DNA of 64,000 nucleotides from Muricauda sp. SCSIO 64092 (GTDB lineage: Bacteria > Bacteroidota > Bacteroidia > Flavobacteriales > Flavobacteriaceae). Below the pieces are notes generated by a model. It ran no database searches. It saw only the letters and a list, made by a program, of their open reading frames with translations, and had not been told where the DNA came from. Of this stretch, positions 8,330 through 16,017 are shown in pieces (position 1 is the first letter of the stretch; each line of letters begins with the position of its first letter). A program made the position numbers and the translations under genes. The DNA lies in NCBI RefSeq assembly GCF_023016285.1, contig NZ_CP095413.1, positions 3,224,001-3,288,000 of the forward strand, in the 5' to 3' direction.

Positions 8330-9379
8330 ATGACAAAAAAGATAACACTATTTAATCATAAAGGCGGTGTAAGTAAAACAACCACTACCTTCAATCTAGG
8401 ATGGAAACTTGCTGAACTTGGTCATAAAGTGCTACTAGTTGATGCGGATCCACAGTGTAATCTAACAGGGCTCATTCTTGGCTATTCAGGAGATGAAGAT
8501 TTTGAGCAATTCTACCTCGAAAATCCAGATAGAAATATTAAAGCAGCTCTAAAACCTGCCTATGAATCACTTCCTAGACTGATTGAACCGGTAGAGCCAA
8601 TTCAGGTAACAAATAGACCAAATTTAAGCTTAGTACCAGGTCATATCAACTTATCAGAATATGAAATCACATTAGGAATAGCACAAGAATTGTCTAGTTC
8701 AATTCAAGCATTAAAAAATGTGCCAGGAGCGTTCTCATATTTTATTGATAAAGAAATCGAAGAATACGAATTTGATTTTGTATTGATAGATATGAATCCA
8801 AGTCTAGGGGCGTTAAATCAGAATATCTTGATGACAAGTGACTTTTTTCTTGTTCCAACTTCACCTGATTACTTTTCAAAAATGGCTATTGATTCGTTAA
8901 CAGCAGTATTTCCACGTTGGGTAAATTGGTCTAATAGAGCTCAAGGAATGGATGAACTTGAAAATGCGGCTTATCCTTTTCCCAAAGGACATCCAAAATT
9001 TTTAGGAACGGTAATTCAAAAATATAGGCCTAGAAAAGGAGTTGCATCAGAAGGTTTTCAGGCTTGGATTGATAGAATAAATAAAGGTGTGAAGGAAACT
9101 CTTACCCCTAAACTTAATGAAATTGAAATGATGCTGTCAACCGAGAAATACAATCAAATTGAAGCTGATTTTAATGAAACCTTTTGTCTTGTACAAATTC
9201 CTGATTTCAATACTTTGATAGCAACCTCTCAGGAACATAAAATACCTGTATTTGCACTTGAAGATGAAATGTTTGGTCATGTTGGGGCGGTACTAGAACA
9301 GGATAGAGCTAAAAAAGCTGAGTTCAATGAAATATTTAATGAACTCGCAAATCGGGTGATTGAATTGACAAATGAATAA
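8330..9379 (+). CDS. ParA-family ATPase (paired with HEPN protein)
   Basis: This 349-residue protein begins with the deviant Walker A motif HKGGVSKTTTT (residues 10-20), has LLVDADPQCNLTG (A' motif) and FDFVLIDMNPSLG (Walker B), as in ParA/Soj ATPases that form ATP-dependent dimers on DNA. No ParB partner or parS-like repeat is nearby. Instead its last 8 bp overlap the start of a HEPN gene, so the two are co-translated. The pair therefore more likely forms a sensor/effector module than a partition system; this is inference. The gene body is more AT-rich than the integrase operon, in keeping with separate acquisition. Confidence 0.85.
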   Translation: MTKKITLFNHKGGVSKTTTTFNLGWKLAELGHKVLLVDADPQCNLTGLILGYSGDEDFEQFYLENPDRNIKAALKPAYESLPRLIEPVEPIQVTNRPNLSLVPGHINLSEYEITLGIAQELSSSIQALKNVPGAFSYFIDKEIEEYEFDFVLIDMNPSLGALNQNILMTSDFFLVPTSPDYFSKMAIDSLTAVFPRWVNWSNRAQGMDELENAAYPFPKGHPKFLGTVIQKYRPRKGVASEGFQAWIDRINKGVKETLTPKLNEIEMMLSTEKYNQIEADFNETFCLVQIPDFNTLIATSQEHKIPVFALEDEMFGHVGAVLEQDRAKKAEFNEIFNELANRVIELTNE

Positions 9380-9965
9380 TTCTGTATCACAATTCAATAG
9401 CAGAATTCAGGAAATAAAAGACCTAACATCTACCATTGATCAGATCGATGGAATGACTACCAATGCTCTAGATATATCTGATTTATATCGGTCTCAAATC
9501 GTACTTGCAGTTAGTGCGTTGGATCATTTTATTCATGAGTTTGTCTTAGAAGAAATGATGGAAATATATAATGGCAGAAGGACTACATGCCCAGCATTTA
9601 ATCGATTTCCAATTCCAATTTCGACAGTTCAAGGCTCTATACCTTCAAATATTATAATATCATCGCATATAAGGCAAAAACACTCTTGGCTTAGTTTTCA
9701 AGATCCGGATAAAATCGCTGATGCAATTAGACTAGTAAGTGATTTAAAACTATGGGAAGAAATTGCACCTAGTTTTGGTTTAAATGCTGGAGATCTTAAA
9801 GCAAAATTGAAATTGATTGTTGATCGCAGAAATAAGATAGCTCATGAATCAGATTTGGATCCTTCAAATCCTGGAGTTAAATGGCCAATTTCAACTACTG
9901 ATGTAAGAGATGTAATTGATTTTATTGAAAAGGTAGCAAATGAAATTTTTAATAAAATAAAATAA
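9372..9965 (+). CDS. HEPN-domain protein (RiboL-PSP-HEPN-like), putative RNase effector
   Basis: This 197-residue all-helical protein has the HEPN signature R-x4-H in RRNKIAHESD (Arg153, His158). It also has the N-terminal LAVSALDHFIHEFVLEEMME helix typical of the RiboL-PSP-HEPN group. HEPN domains with this motif are metal-independent endoribonucleases in toxin-antitoxin and abortive infection systems. Overlap with the upstream ParA-like ATPase suggests that ATPase state controls the nuclease or its assembly. No separate antitoxin such as an MNT nucleotidyltransferase is present. Confidence 0.8.
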   Translation: MNNSVSQFNSRIQEIKDLTSTIDQIDGMTTNALDISDLYRSQIVLAVSALDHFIHEFVLEEMMEIYNGRRTTCPAFNRFPIPISTVQGSIPSNIIISSHIRQKHSWLSFQDPDKIADAIRLVSDLKLWEEIAPSFGLNAGDLKAKLKLIVDRRNKIAHESDLDPSNPGVKWPISTTDVRDVIDFIEKVANEIFNKIK

Positions 9966-9967
9966 CT

Positions 9968-10206
9968 GTACCCAACAAAGCTATATAAGCAATACCTTCC
10001 TGCTGGACGCTGCTGCTCATAGCTAATTTTACTCCCAATATAACGCAAACCACGATATATGGCCATTGCATGGCCTTATCGACAATCGATGTGATCGCTC
10101 CAAAACGGCAGCACTTCGGTACAATAACCATCACATCGTTGATGGTTTTCTTATATTTCAGTAAAATTCGCCGGACTTCACATAGCGCGGCGTTAGCTGC
10201 AAGCTG
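9968..10206. repeat. Long imperfect inverted repeat (attC-like or MITE-like) between HEPN and SEFIR genes
   Basis: The two halves pair when one is reverse-complemented: outer AACAAAGCTATATAAG against AACGCCGCGCTATGTGAAG, then AATTTTACTCCCAATATAA against AATTTTACTGAAATATAAG, then CGATATATGGCCATTG against CGATGTGATGGTTATTG, with a central loop near 10060-10110. The right end reads GGCGTTAGCTGCAAG directly before the next ATG, like the end of an integron attC site; the left end reads CCCAACAAAG. At 240 bp it is longer than classical attC sites. Confidence 0.55.
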
Positions 10207-10209
10207 AAA

Positions 10210-11460
10210 ATGAAAGAATTGAATCAAGAATACGTACTATCACTCATACAGAAAGAGGCTTGGAAACCAGTTCTTGATTTTCTATATAAGAGAAAGGAAG
10301 AAATTCCAAATGATACTCTTCTACAGTATTCGGCAACGATATTTGAATCCGAATTTTTCTCAAAAATCTCTAAAGAAAATACATCAATAACATTTGACAA
10401 TCTGCAAGAATTATTTCTTCTACATAATGGAAAGTTTTTTGTGCTAAATGATGATAATTATAAAACTTTGGTTCGTGAATTAGCTGCTCAAAGTGAAGGA
10501 GAAACTGCATACAATTACGCTAAATTATTTCCAGAAGAAGAAGTTTGTAAGGAGATAATCAATAAATATGAGAAGGAAAAACCTAAAAAAGAACTTGCGA
10601 ATAAAATTGAAAAAATGAACTGGATTGAGATTTATAATAGATTATTCGAGGTAATTAATGTGCAAGGTGATGCAAGCACATATTTTTCTGGTCCAAGATT
10701 CATAAATACTCTCAAAGAATTCAATCAATATCATCCTGACTATCATCAATATATCAATCTGCGAAATGAGCAAGGGAAAAGTACGAGTAGAAAAATCTAT
10801 TTCTACGACATGATAATGGAACTTGATGAAAACACCCGAATTGATTTTATCAATAGAATACTTGAAATGGTTGAGCCTTTTGAGGAAGAAAAAGTAAAAC
10901 CAATAAAGGCTTTAATCAAAGGAGAAAAACCTAAGATTGAAAAACCAAAAAAGGAAACTGCCAATGAGGAAGTTGCAACTGTATTTATTTCTTATTCATG
11001 GGATTCAGAAAAGCACAAAAACTGGGTTCTTGAATTAGCAAATCAACTTGTTAAAGAAGGAGTAAATGTGATATTGGATAGATATGAACTTAGACCTGGT
11101 AAAAACTTGCCTCATTTTGTTGAGACTTCGATTAAGAAAGCCGACAGAATAGTTATAATTTTTACACCTAACTATAAATTAAAAGCAGAGAAAAGAGCAG
11201 GTGGAGTTGGCTATGAGTATTCAATAATGAATTCAGAACTCTACAAGAATCAAACTAACAACGAAAGAATAATTCCAGTTCTGAGAGATGGTGATTCCAC
11301 AGACAGCATTCCTGAATTTATGCAACAATATATACATATTGACATGAGAAACGATGAAAATTATGAAAACTCATATACAGATTTGCTACGTGAAATATAT
11401 GATGAACCGGAAATTATCAAGCCCGAAATTGGAACTAAAAGAAATATTGCCAGCAGCTAA
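10210..11460 (+). CDS. SEFIR/TIR-like domain protein, predicted defence effector
   Basis: This is a 416-residue protein. Residues 1-250 are helical and charged and not recognised. Residues 256-390 form a SEFIR domain (TIR superfamily): VATVFISYSWDSEKHKNWVL, ANQLVKEGVNVILDRYELRPG, DRIVIIFTPNYK, ERIIPVLRDG. Bacterial SEFIR/TIR proteins act in phage defence as NAD-consuming effectors or signalling modules. The gene is flanked by GTTAGCTGC at its 5' side (10192) and GCAGCTAAC at its stop codon (11453), like a discrete gene cassette. Confidence 0.8.
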   Translation: MKELNQEYVLSLIQKEAWKPVLDFLYKRKEEIPNDTLLQYSATIFESEFFSKISKENTSITFDNLQELFLLHNGKFFVLNDDNYKTLVRELAAQSEGETAYNYAKLFPEEEVCKEIINKYEKEKPKKELANKIEKMNWIEIYNRLFEVINVQGDASTYFSGPRFINTLKEFNQYHPDYHQYINLRNEQGKSTSRKIYFYDMIMELDENTRIDFINRILEMVEPFEEEKVKPIKALIKGEKPKIEKPKKETANEEVATVFISYSWDSEKHKNWVLELANQLVKEGVNVILDRYELRPGKNLPHFVETSIKKADRIVIIFTPNYKLKAEKRAGGVGYEYSIMNSELYKNQTNNERIIPVLRDGDSTDSIPEFMQQYIHIDMRNDENYENSYTDLLREIYDEPEIIKPEIGTKRNIASS

Positions 11461-11616
11461 CAATGTATCCTATGAAAAGCCATAGTCCGGTTTTCAAAAG
11501 ATAGCGAATATGTTGTTTTTGCCTTAATTTATTTTGAGACTTGTTCCATTTCCCGATTGTATTTTTAGTTAAGTATGGTACGCTTTTGCAAAACACAATA
11601 GATTAAAAACTATTAA
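11461..11616 (+). other. Tail region of the SEFIR cassette
   Basis: Starts with GCTAACAATGTATCC at the stop codon, resembling the opening half of an attC-like site, but the matching closing half is not evident. No gene is seen. Confidence 0.35.
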
Positions 11617-12195
11617 ATGAAAAATTTATACATTATTGCAGGGCCAAATGGAGCCGGAAAAACAACAGCTTCATATACCATTTTACCTGAGATATTTAAT
11701 TGTGATGAGTTTGTTAATGCGGACGAAATCGCAAGGGGACTATCGCCATTTAATCCTGATGAAGTTGCAATACAGTCGGGCAAAATGATGGTACGACGGA
11801 TCAAAGAACTATTACATGAGGGAAAGTCGTTTGCGATTGAAACAACACTTGCAACGAAAAGCCATGTTTCACTTATTGAACAAGCTCGAAGCAATGGATA
11901 CACGATCACATTACTTTTCTTATTTTTAGACTCCATTGAGTTGGCCATCGAAAGAGTGGGTATTAGGGTTAAAGAGGGCGGTCATGACATCCCAAAAGAT
12001 GTTATTGCACGCAGATATGAAAGAGGTCTTAACCATCTCTTTAATCGCTACCTACCAATTGTTGATGAATGGTCAATGGTCAATAATTCCAAAGAAGGAT
12101 TTAGCACCATTGCAAGGGGTTTAATTGATGGCACACTCATTGAGGTAGACAAAAATGTTTGGCGACAACTAAAAACAAAATATTATGACAAGTAA
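11617..12195 (+). CDS. Zeta-toxin-like P-loop kinase
   Basis: This 192-residue protein has Walker A GPNGAGKTTAS (residues 9-19), the NADEIARGLSPF segment typical of zeta-toxin/AAA_33 kinases, an FAIETTLATKSHV strand and an Arg-rich lid (RVKEGGHDIPKDVIARRYERG). Zeta toxins phosphorylate UDP-N-acetylglucosamine or related sugars and block wall synthesis; shorter relatives are also found with small antitoxins. The downstream 56-residue gene overlaps its stop and is the likely partner. Confidence 0.85.
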   Translation: MKNLYIIAGPNGAGKTTASYTILPEIFNCDEFVNADEIARGLSPFNPDEVAIQSGKMMVRRIKELLHEGKSFAIETTLATKSHVSLIEQARSNGYTITLLFLFLDSIELAIERVGIRVKEGGHDIPKDVIARRYERGLNHLFNRYLPIVDEWSMVNNSKEGFSTIARGLIDGTLIEVDKNVWRQLKTKYYDK

Positions 12196-12355
12196 AGAGA
12201 AATTGGATGCTTTAGAAGCAAAAATTTCCAAGGGCTTAACCATTGCCCGTAAGAAAATGATTGCGTTTAAGAAGTATAAAAATACCCCGGTTGTTGTTTC
12301 CAGTAATGGAAAGGTAATTCATGTACGACCGGAGGATATGGAAAAAGAACAATAA
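12185..12355 (+). CDS. Small putative antitoxin partner of the zeta-like kinase
   Basis: This 56-residue frame begins MTSKEKLDALEAKISKG and overlaps the kinase stop by 11 bp. It is Lys-rich at the N-terminus with a beta-like TPVVVSSNGKVIHVRPEDM end. Small proteins of this kind follow zeta-like kinases in many Bacteroidetes and Proteobacteria, in contrast to the classic epsilon-before-zeta order. A strong terminator follows 28 bp later, closing the operon. Confidence 0.65.
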   Translation: MTSKEKLDALEAKISKGLTIARKKMIAFKKYKNTPVVVSSNGKVIHVRPEDMEKEQ

Positions 12356-12382
12356 CATAGGTATCTCATTTATGAGCATAAA

Positions 12383-12410
12383 AAAACCGATAGTATTCGC
12401 TATCGGTTTT
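12383..12410 (+). terminator. Rho-independent terminator after the zeta module
   Basis: Perfect 11-bp stem AAAACCGATAG / CTATCGGTTTT with loop TATTCG and flanking A- and T-runs, usable in both directions. Confidence 0.85.
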
Positions 12411-12437
12411 GTAATTTATACCTGCCAAGAAGAGGAT

Positions 12438-12540
12438 GTTCCGAGCGCCAAAAGGTCCAGTCCCGTTCTAAAGAACTCAATAGCGTAAGGAATCACAAAC
12501 ATAGCGAGAAAGACCAGGAGAGGTGATACTTCTGGGCTTC
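12438..12540 (+). repeat. Direct repeat, right copy; 3' remnant of a small gene
   Basis: Matches 8108-8212 with about 90% identity including the stop codon. It encodes the same C-terminal pattern (SRSKELNSVRNHKH) without its own start, so it is a gene remnant as well as a repeat. Confidence 0.7.
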
Positions 12541-12546
12541 CTTCGA

Positions 12547-12846
12547 CTATCTAGGTTTTTTATCTGGATCATCTTTACATGGGAATACCGAATACACCAC
12601 AATTGATTTTTCCTTCTTATTAATCTCATAAACCACAACGTAGGGAAAAACCTTTAAAACAGCCTCTCGGTATGGCTTTTTTGATTTTATCTGAAAATGC
12701 TCCGGGTACTTTGAAACATAATTGATTGTAGCTTCAACCTCATCAACAAAACGTAAGCCAAGACCCTCACTCTTTTCCTCATACCATTTATAGCTCCTTG
12801 CAATATCATCAAGGGCATCATCACGAACCTCAAGACGGTAAGCCAT
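12547..12846 (-). CDS. ParE/RelE-superfamily toxin
   Basis: This 99-residue protein is typical of ParE toxins: RLEVRDDALDDIARSYKWYEEKSEGLG, RFVDEVEATINYVSKYPEHF, KPYREAVLKVFPYVVVYEI and a final VVYSVFPCKDDP. ParE members inhibit gyrase and RelE members cleave mRNA; the long helical hairpin and lack of RelE catalytic basics favour ParE. The start ATG lies inside the 3' end of the antitoxin gene (17-bp overlap), so the pair is translationally coupled. Confidence 0.88.
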   Translation of the reverse strand: MAYRLEVRDDALDDIARSYKWYEEKSEGLGLRFVDEVEATINYVSKYPEHFQIKSKKPYREAVLKVFPYVVVYEINKKEKSIVVYSVFPCKDDPDKKPR

Positions 12847-13078
12847 GCTTGTCTCTAAGTTGTTGTTTTACTTCTTCCCAAGAATAGGATGTTCCTTCTC
12901 CTGAAAGGTAACGACTTCTACGTCTATCCAGTTCTTTGATTTGGTCGGCTGTCAAAACGGAAGAAGAAGACTTGTTGGCATTATAGTTTCGTATAGCTTC
13001 GGCAATATATTGAAGAAGTCCAATGTCTGCGGACTTCATAGATTTGGAAATCAAATTTTTTAACTCTACAGTTGTCAT
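12830..13078 (-). CDS. Antitoxin of the ParE-type module
   Basis: This 82-residue protein lies directly upstream of and overlaps the toxin. The C-terminal segment (ELDRRRSRYLSGEGTSYSWEEVKQQLR) is the addiction-module antitoxin pattern of the family that ends in SWEEV. The N-terminal part is a short helical dimerisation region. A TGCTATAAT extended -10 box on the minus strand near 13117-13125 is a plausible promoter, normally autoregulated by the complex. Confidence 0.8.
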   Translation of the reverse strand: MTTVELKNLISKSMKSADIGLLQYIAEAIRNYNANKSSSSVLTADQIKELDRRRSRYLSGEGTSYSWEEVKQQLRDKHGLPS

Positions 13079-13598
13079 ACATCTATAATTGTTCCACTCA
13101 CCAAGATACTAAAATTATAGCATATTTCTTAAAATTAAGCACCACATAAACCGTTCCGTTTCTGTTGTTTCTGAAGTTCCATAATATGTTATTGATGTTA
13201 GTGGCTACAAAGTGTAATGGGTCGAAAGAATCATTATTTTACAAGGGTTTTGTTAAAAAATGGGGCGAAAGAAGATTAACCAAAAATAGACCCCGAAGTA
13301 AAGATTTAAGTGTTGAGCAAAAATCACTTCAAAAGTCTCCCCTGATCAGGGAGACTTTTGAGAAAACTATTCCGTCGAGCAGAAATCATCCGATATCTAT
13401 TTCTGATCTTAAATCTTCAATAATAATGATTTGGCTCGACTCTGATAGTATATCGCAGTGGGGAAAATATTGCAAGAAAAAAGGGTACTATCCTATTTAT
13501 ACCAAGTAAATAAGTGTGGTAGATTCGAGGATTTGAAAGAATTTGTGGAGTATGTTGAAACATAATTGGGAAGTAAATTGTATTGATATACTGCAATC
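13079..13598. other. Mostly non-coding region with a strong terminator
   Basis: A possible 114-codon plus-strand frame (13165-13509) runs straight through the 13331-13359 hairpin and has low-complexity basic composition, so I do not accept it as a gene. Its last third (SISQWGKYCKKKGYYP) might be a remnant of a real protein. Confidence 0.4.
13331..13359 (+). terminator. Perfect palindromic terminator
   Basis: AAAAGTCTCCC / GGGAGACTTTT with a TGATCA-type centre, flanked by A- and T-runs. Confidence 0.75.
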
Positions 13599-13754
13599 AT
13601 GACAAAGACGATACCAGGACAGAGAATACAGTTGGGTAAAAAGTTTGTTGCTCCCGACAACAAAGCGGTTTTGTTGTACCTTAAGGCGGCACAAGACGGT
13701 AAGGGACCCGCTGATAAAACCCTTTCAACTGTGAAAGATTATTTAGCTTTGTAA
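13599..13754 (+). CDS. Small hypothetical protein (51 aa)
   Basis: MTKTIPGQRIQLGKKFVAPD then NKAVLLYLKAAQDGKGPADK and a final VKDYLAL. The composition is protein-like, and the gene stands alone, closed by a very strong hairpin 3 bp after the stop. A TTGTATTGATATACT stretch 20 bp upstream may be its promoter. Function unknown; it could be a small regulator or antitoxin. Confidence 0.45.
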   Translation: MTKTIPGQRIQLGKKFVAPDNKAVLLYLKAAQDGKGPADKTLSTVKDYLAL

Positions 13755-13756
13755 TA

Positions 13757-13821
13757 AAAACCCCCTGTAGGGGAGGGAGCAGAGACCATGATCAACTACA
13801 CCTCCCCCTACAAGGGGTTTT
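13757..13821. terminator. Long inverted repeat, probable bidirectional terminator
   Basis: Arms AAAACCCCCTGTAGGGGAGG and CCTCCCCCTACAAGGGGTTT pair over about 20 bp with one bulge around a 24-nt loop. It has the same design (G/C-rich arm ending in GGAGG, A/T ends, 25-50-nt loop) as 29684-29772, suggesting a small family within this element. Confidence 0.7.
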
Positions 13822-13921
13822 ATTTAATTTACAAGACTATTAAAACACTATAAAGATACTGGTGTATACCACACTGGTATACCAAAAGTAAAGTGTAAGT
13901 ACAAAGTATGCTATAATATCA

Positions 13922-13946
13922 AAAAACACCTTTTCACGGGGTGTTC
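13922..13946 (-). terminator. Terminator of the leftward 13957-14800 operon
   Basis: On the minus strand a GAACACC / GGTGTTT stem is followed by a T-run. Confidence 0.65.
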
Positions 13947-13956
13947 ACTAACAATA

Positions 13957-14454
13957 CTAATCAACAAGATAGTAGTGGGTAATGGCCAACGAGAGCGCAT
14001 CAAAGATACCGGCGTTGGTATGCTCTGACACCCATTCTTTACGGTACGGCATGGCATACGCTTTAAGCCGTGGGAACCACTCGATCAGTTTTTTGGAAAT
14101 GGCAAACTTTGATTTTGAATTGAACGAAGAGAACACCTCTTGTATGTGCTTTCGTGAGTACTGGTGTACCTCTCGTCCCTGTAGTGAAGTCTCTTTGTAG
14201 ATGAGTTTTATCAACTTCTTGAGGCGTTCACTCTTGAGGAAAATTTCGTGATCGGCACGCAGTAAAACCAACGTTGGCTCATAGTAATCAAGATAGTTCC
14301 GAACCCACTTGATATGGGCGGCACTGCCTAATCTGCTTGCATGGTACTGTCCGTACTCAATAAGCTCTTCAGGGCCATTGAGTATTGCATACCCGATCCC
14401 TCGCTTGTTTGGATACAGGGCAAGTACCACTTCCTTTGCTTTGTCAGTCCTCAT
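13957..14454 (-). CDS. RuvC/RNase H-fold-like protein with atypical first catalytic position
   Basis: This 165-residue protein has the RuvC-like opening strand-turn (VVLALYPNKRGIGYAILNG) and closing helix (AGIFDALSLAITHYYLV) with Asp. In canonical RuvC-like nucleases the first strand ends in an Asp (GIDPG..); here the position is Tyr (ALYPNK), so a catalytic acid appears to be missing. It may be a structure-specific DNA-binding relative or use other acids. It overlaps the upstream XRE gene by 11 bp, forming a two-gene operon. Confidence 0.5.
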   Translation of the reverse strand: MRTDKAKEVVLALYPNKRGIGYAILNGPEELIEYGQYHASRLGSAAHIKWVRNYLDYYEPTLVLLRADHEIFLKSERLKKLIKLIYKETSLQGREVHQYSRKHIQEVFSSFNSKSKFAISKKLIEWFPRLKAYAMPYRKEWVSEHTNAGIFDALSLAITHYYLVD

Positions 14455-14800
14455 GCTGTTCCTCTGTGTTCAAGCGGGTAATCATGCCATTAATCGACTC
14501 GATCCTTCGGGTGACGGAATCCGTTTGCTTCTTCTTCATCAATTGCTCAGAGAGCATGAACAGCCTGTCGATGAGTGCTGATTTAAGTAGCATGAAATCG
14601 TTGTCAATGAGCGCCTGCATCGGCATACCGTACAAAAGGTGATAAGCGATTGCTATTTTTAAGGTGGGAGAGAGTTCCCCGTTCTCATATTTGGAAAGGT
14701 TTCCTACATCCGTATCAAGAATGAAAGCAGAATCAACGAGCGGAATACTATACCGAGTTCGGTAGTCTTTTAATTTATTTTTTTTGTTATGTAAATTCAT
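14444..14800 (-). CDS. XRE-family transcriptional regulator
   Basis: This 118-residue protein has an N-terminal helix-turn-helix: LKDYRTRYSIPLVDSAFILD followed by LSKYENGELSPTLKIAIAYH, the usual L-s-kyE-nG-xxP signature. The C-terminal half is a charged helix. It is the first gene of a leftward operon with the RuvC-like protein and probably controls it or the neighbouring replication functions. Confidence 0.75.
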   Translation of the reverse strand: MNLHNKKNKLKDYRTRYSIPLVDSAFILDTDVGNLSKYENGELSPTLKIAIAYHLLYGMPMQALIDNDFMLLKSALIDRLFMLSEQLMKKKQTDSVTRRIESINGMITRLNTEEQHED

Positions 14801-15002
14801 ACGTATTAAATTATCAGCGGTGGGGTTAACACCGCTTTCTGCATCATACGGGAGACAGGTGTTGACAGAAGGGTTTTACAAAGGAAAACAGCGACAAACT
14901 TTGTACCTATTACAAAAAAAATTGCGGTTACTCACAGCTTTGTGCACGTTTTAACGGTGGATAAGGGGCTTTTAAGTGAGTTTCGGGAATTAATTGTCCA
15001 AG

Positions 15003-15554
15003 CTACCGTTTCCCCCTAAAACGAGGCACATAGTTTTCAGAATGAACGTGGGTCATTTGCTGTAACAGCTTGAACCGTTTGAGGTCGCTTAGTCGTTGTG
15101 TCCCTTGTGAAGAAAGGTCACACGATTGTTTAATGGAATTTAGTTTAATAGTGTGAAGTTTTTTCACTGCATTATGGGAAGAATGTTCACTAGCTTTTTT
15201 GACGTTGGGAGAAAGTTGTAAACAGCTTTCATAATACAGCGCAGATGCTCCACGCCTTGTTCCGGGTGTTGACATGGTTTTGTTGTATCCGTCAGAAACA
15301 CGAATCCGGTTCTTTTTGACAAGGCTATCAATGGCTTTCGATACCGACTTGTTGGAAAGCCCGGTAACCATGCAAAAGAATTTCTGGGCAATCCAGGCAC
15401 GCTGTATCCGTTGTGACGGGTTCTTTGGGTCTACCTGACCAATGGTCTTGTATATTATCGTCAGGAGTACCTTCAGTTCACTTTCGGTGAGAACTTTCAA
15501 GAGGTCGTTGAATATGACGTTTGGTGTCTGGGTTGTGTTTTTATAATACAGCAT
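15003..15554 (-). CDS. Winged-helix replication/regulatory protein
   Basis: Starting at ATG 15554 (MLYYKNTTQTPNVIFNDLLK; the longer frame to 15587 is less likely), it has 183 residues. LTESELKVLLTIIYKTIG followed by RAWIAQKFFCMVTGLSNKSV and AIDSLVKKNRIRVSD is the pattern of winged-helix domains in phage replisome organisers and plasmid Rep-like proteins. The C-terminal half is basic and low complexity. Position near the recombination genes fits a role in element replication; unproven. Confidence 0.5.
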   Translation of the reverse strand: MLYYKNTTQTPNVIFNDLLKVLTESELKVLLTIIYKTIGQVDPKNPSQRIQRAWIAQKFFCMVTGLSNKSVSKAIDSLVKKNRIRVSDGYNKTMSTPGTRRGASALYYESCLQLSPNVKKASEHSSHNAVKKLHTIKLNSIKQSCDLSSQGTQRLSDLKRFKLLQQMTHVHSENYVPRFRGKR

Positions 15555-15658
15555 GCAATGAGTGTAGAGTGATTGCATGGCTGGCATAAGGGGCGATTAC
15601 AAATTTTGCCACAGTTCGCTCCTTACGGATTGAGGTCAATTGAGGGTAAAATCATTGA

Positions 15659-15862
15659 ATGCTCACACAAACTCCGAACGATATACAGCTATCCCACAAG
15701 GCGATGTATGAACTTAAGGCGATACTTGAAAGGGATATTGGTTTTGAAGCACTCGCTTTAATGGATGACGATGATATCCGCCAATTGGGAATGTTTGTCC
15801 TTACGCTCACCGCAACAGCTTTGCACAAACACATGAGAACGAAGAAGACCATTGAGTACTAA
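15659..15862 (+). CDS. Small hypothetical protein
   Basis: This 67-residue acidic helical protein (SHKAMYELKAILERDIGFEA, LMDDDDIRQLGMFVLTLTAT) lies directly ahead of the serine recombinase block. Similar small proteins with a DDxxxxG-x-x-L core often precede such recombinases, but I cannot name the family. Confidence 0.5.
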   Translation: MLTQTPNDIQLSHKAMYELKAILERDIGFEALALMDDDDIRQLGMFVLTLTATALHKHMRTKKTIEY

Positions 15863-16017
15863 AGGTAATATCGGTATACTGTGAATGCTGGACTCAAAGA
15901 ACAACATAACCGGTATAAACACCTTCTTTATACATAAAGATGGGGTAACAACAATCTTTGAGTTCAGCAACGAAAAGAACGTGTTGTTATCCCTTTTTTG
16001 TAGAAGGAAAAAATTGT

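Noticed and set aside
9968..11500. A true chromosomal integron
   Set aside because: Only attC-like ends are visible; there is no integron integrase and no array of cassettes.
13165..13509. 114-codon plus-strand frame
   Set aside because: It reads through a perfect 29-bp terminator palindrome and has low-complexity basic composition.
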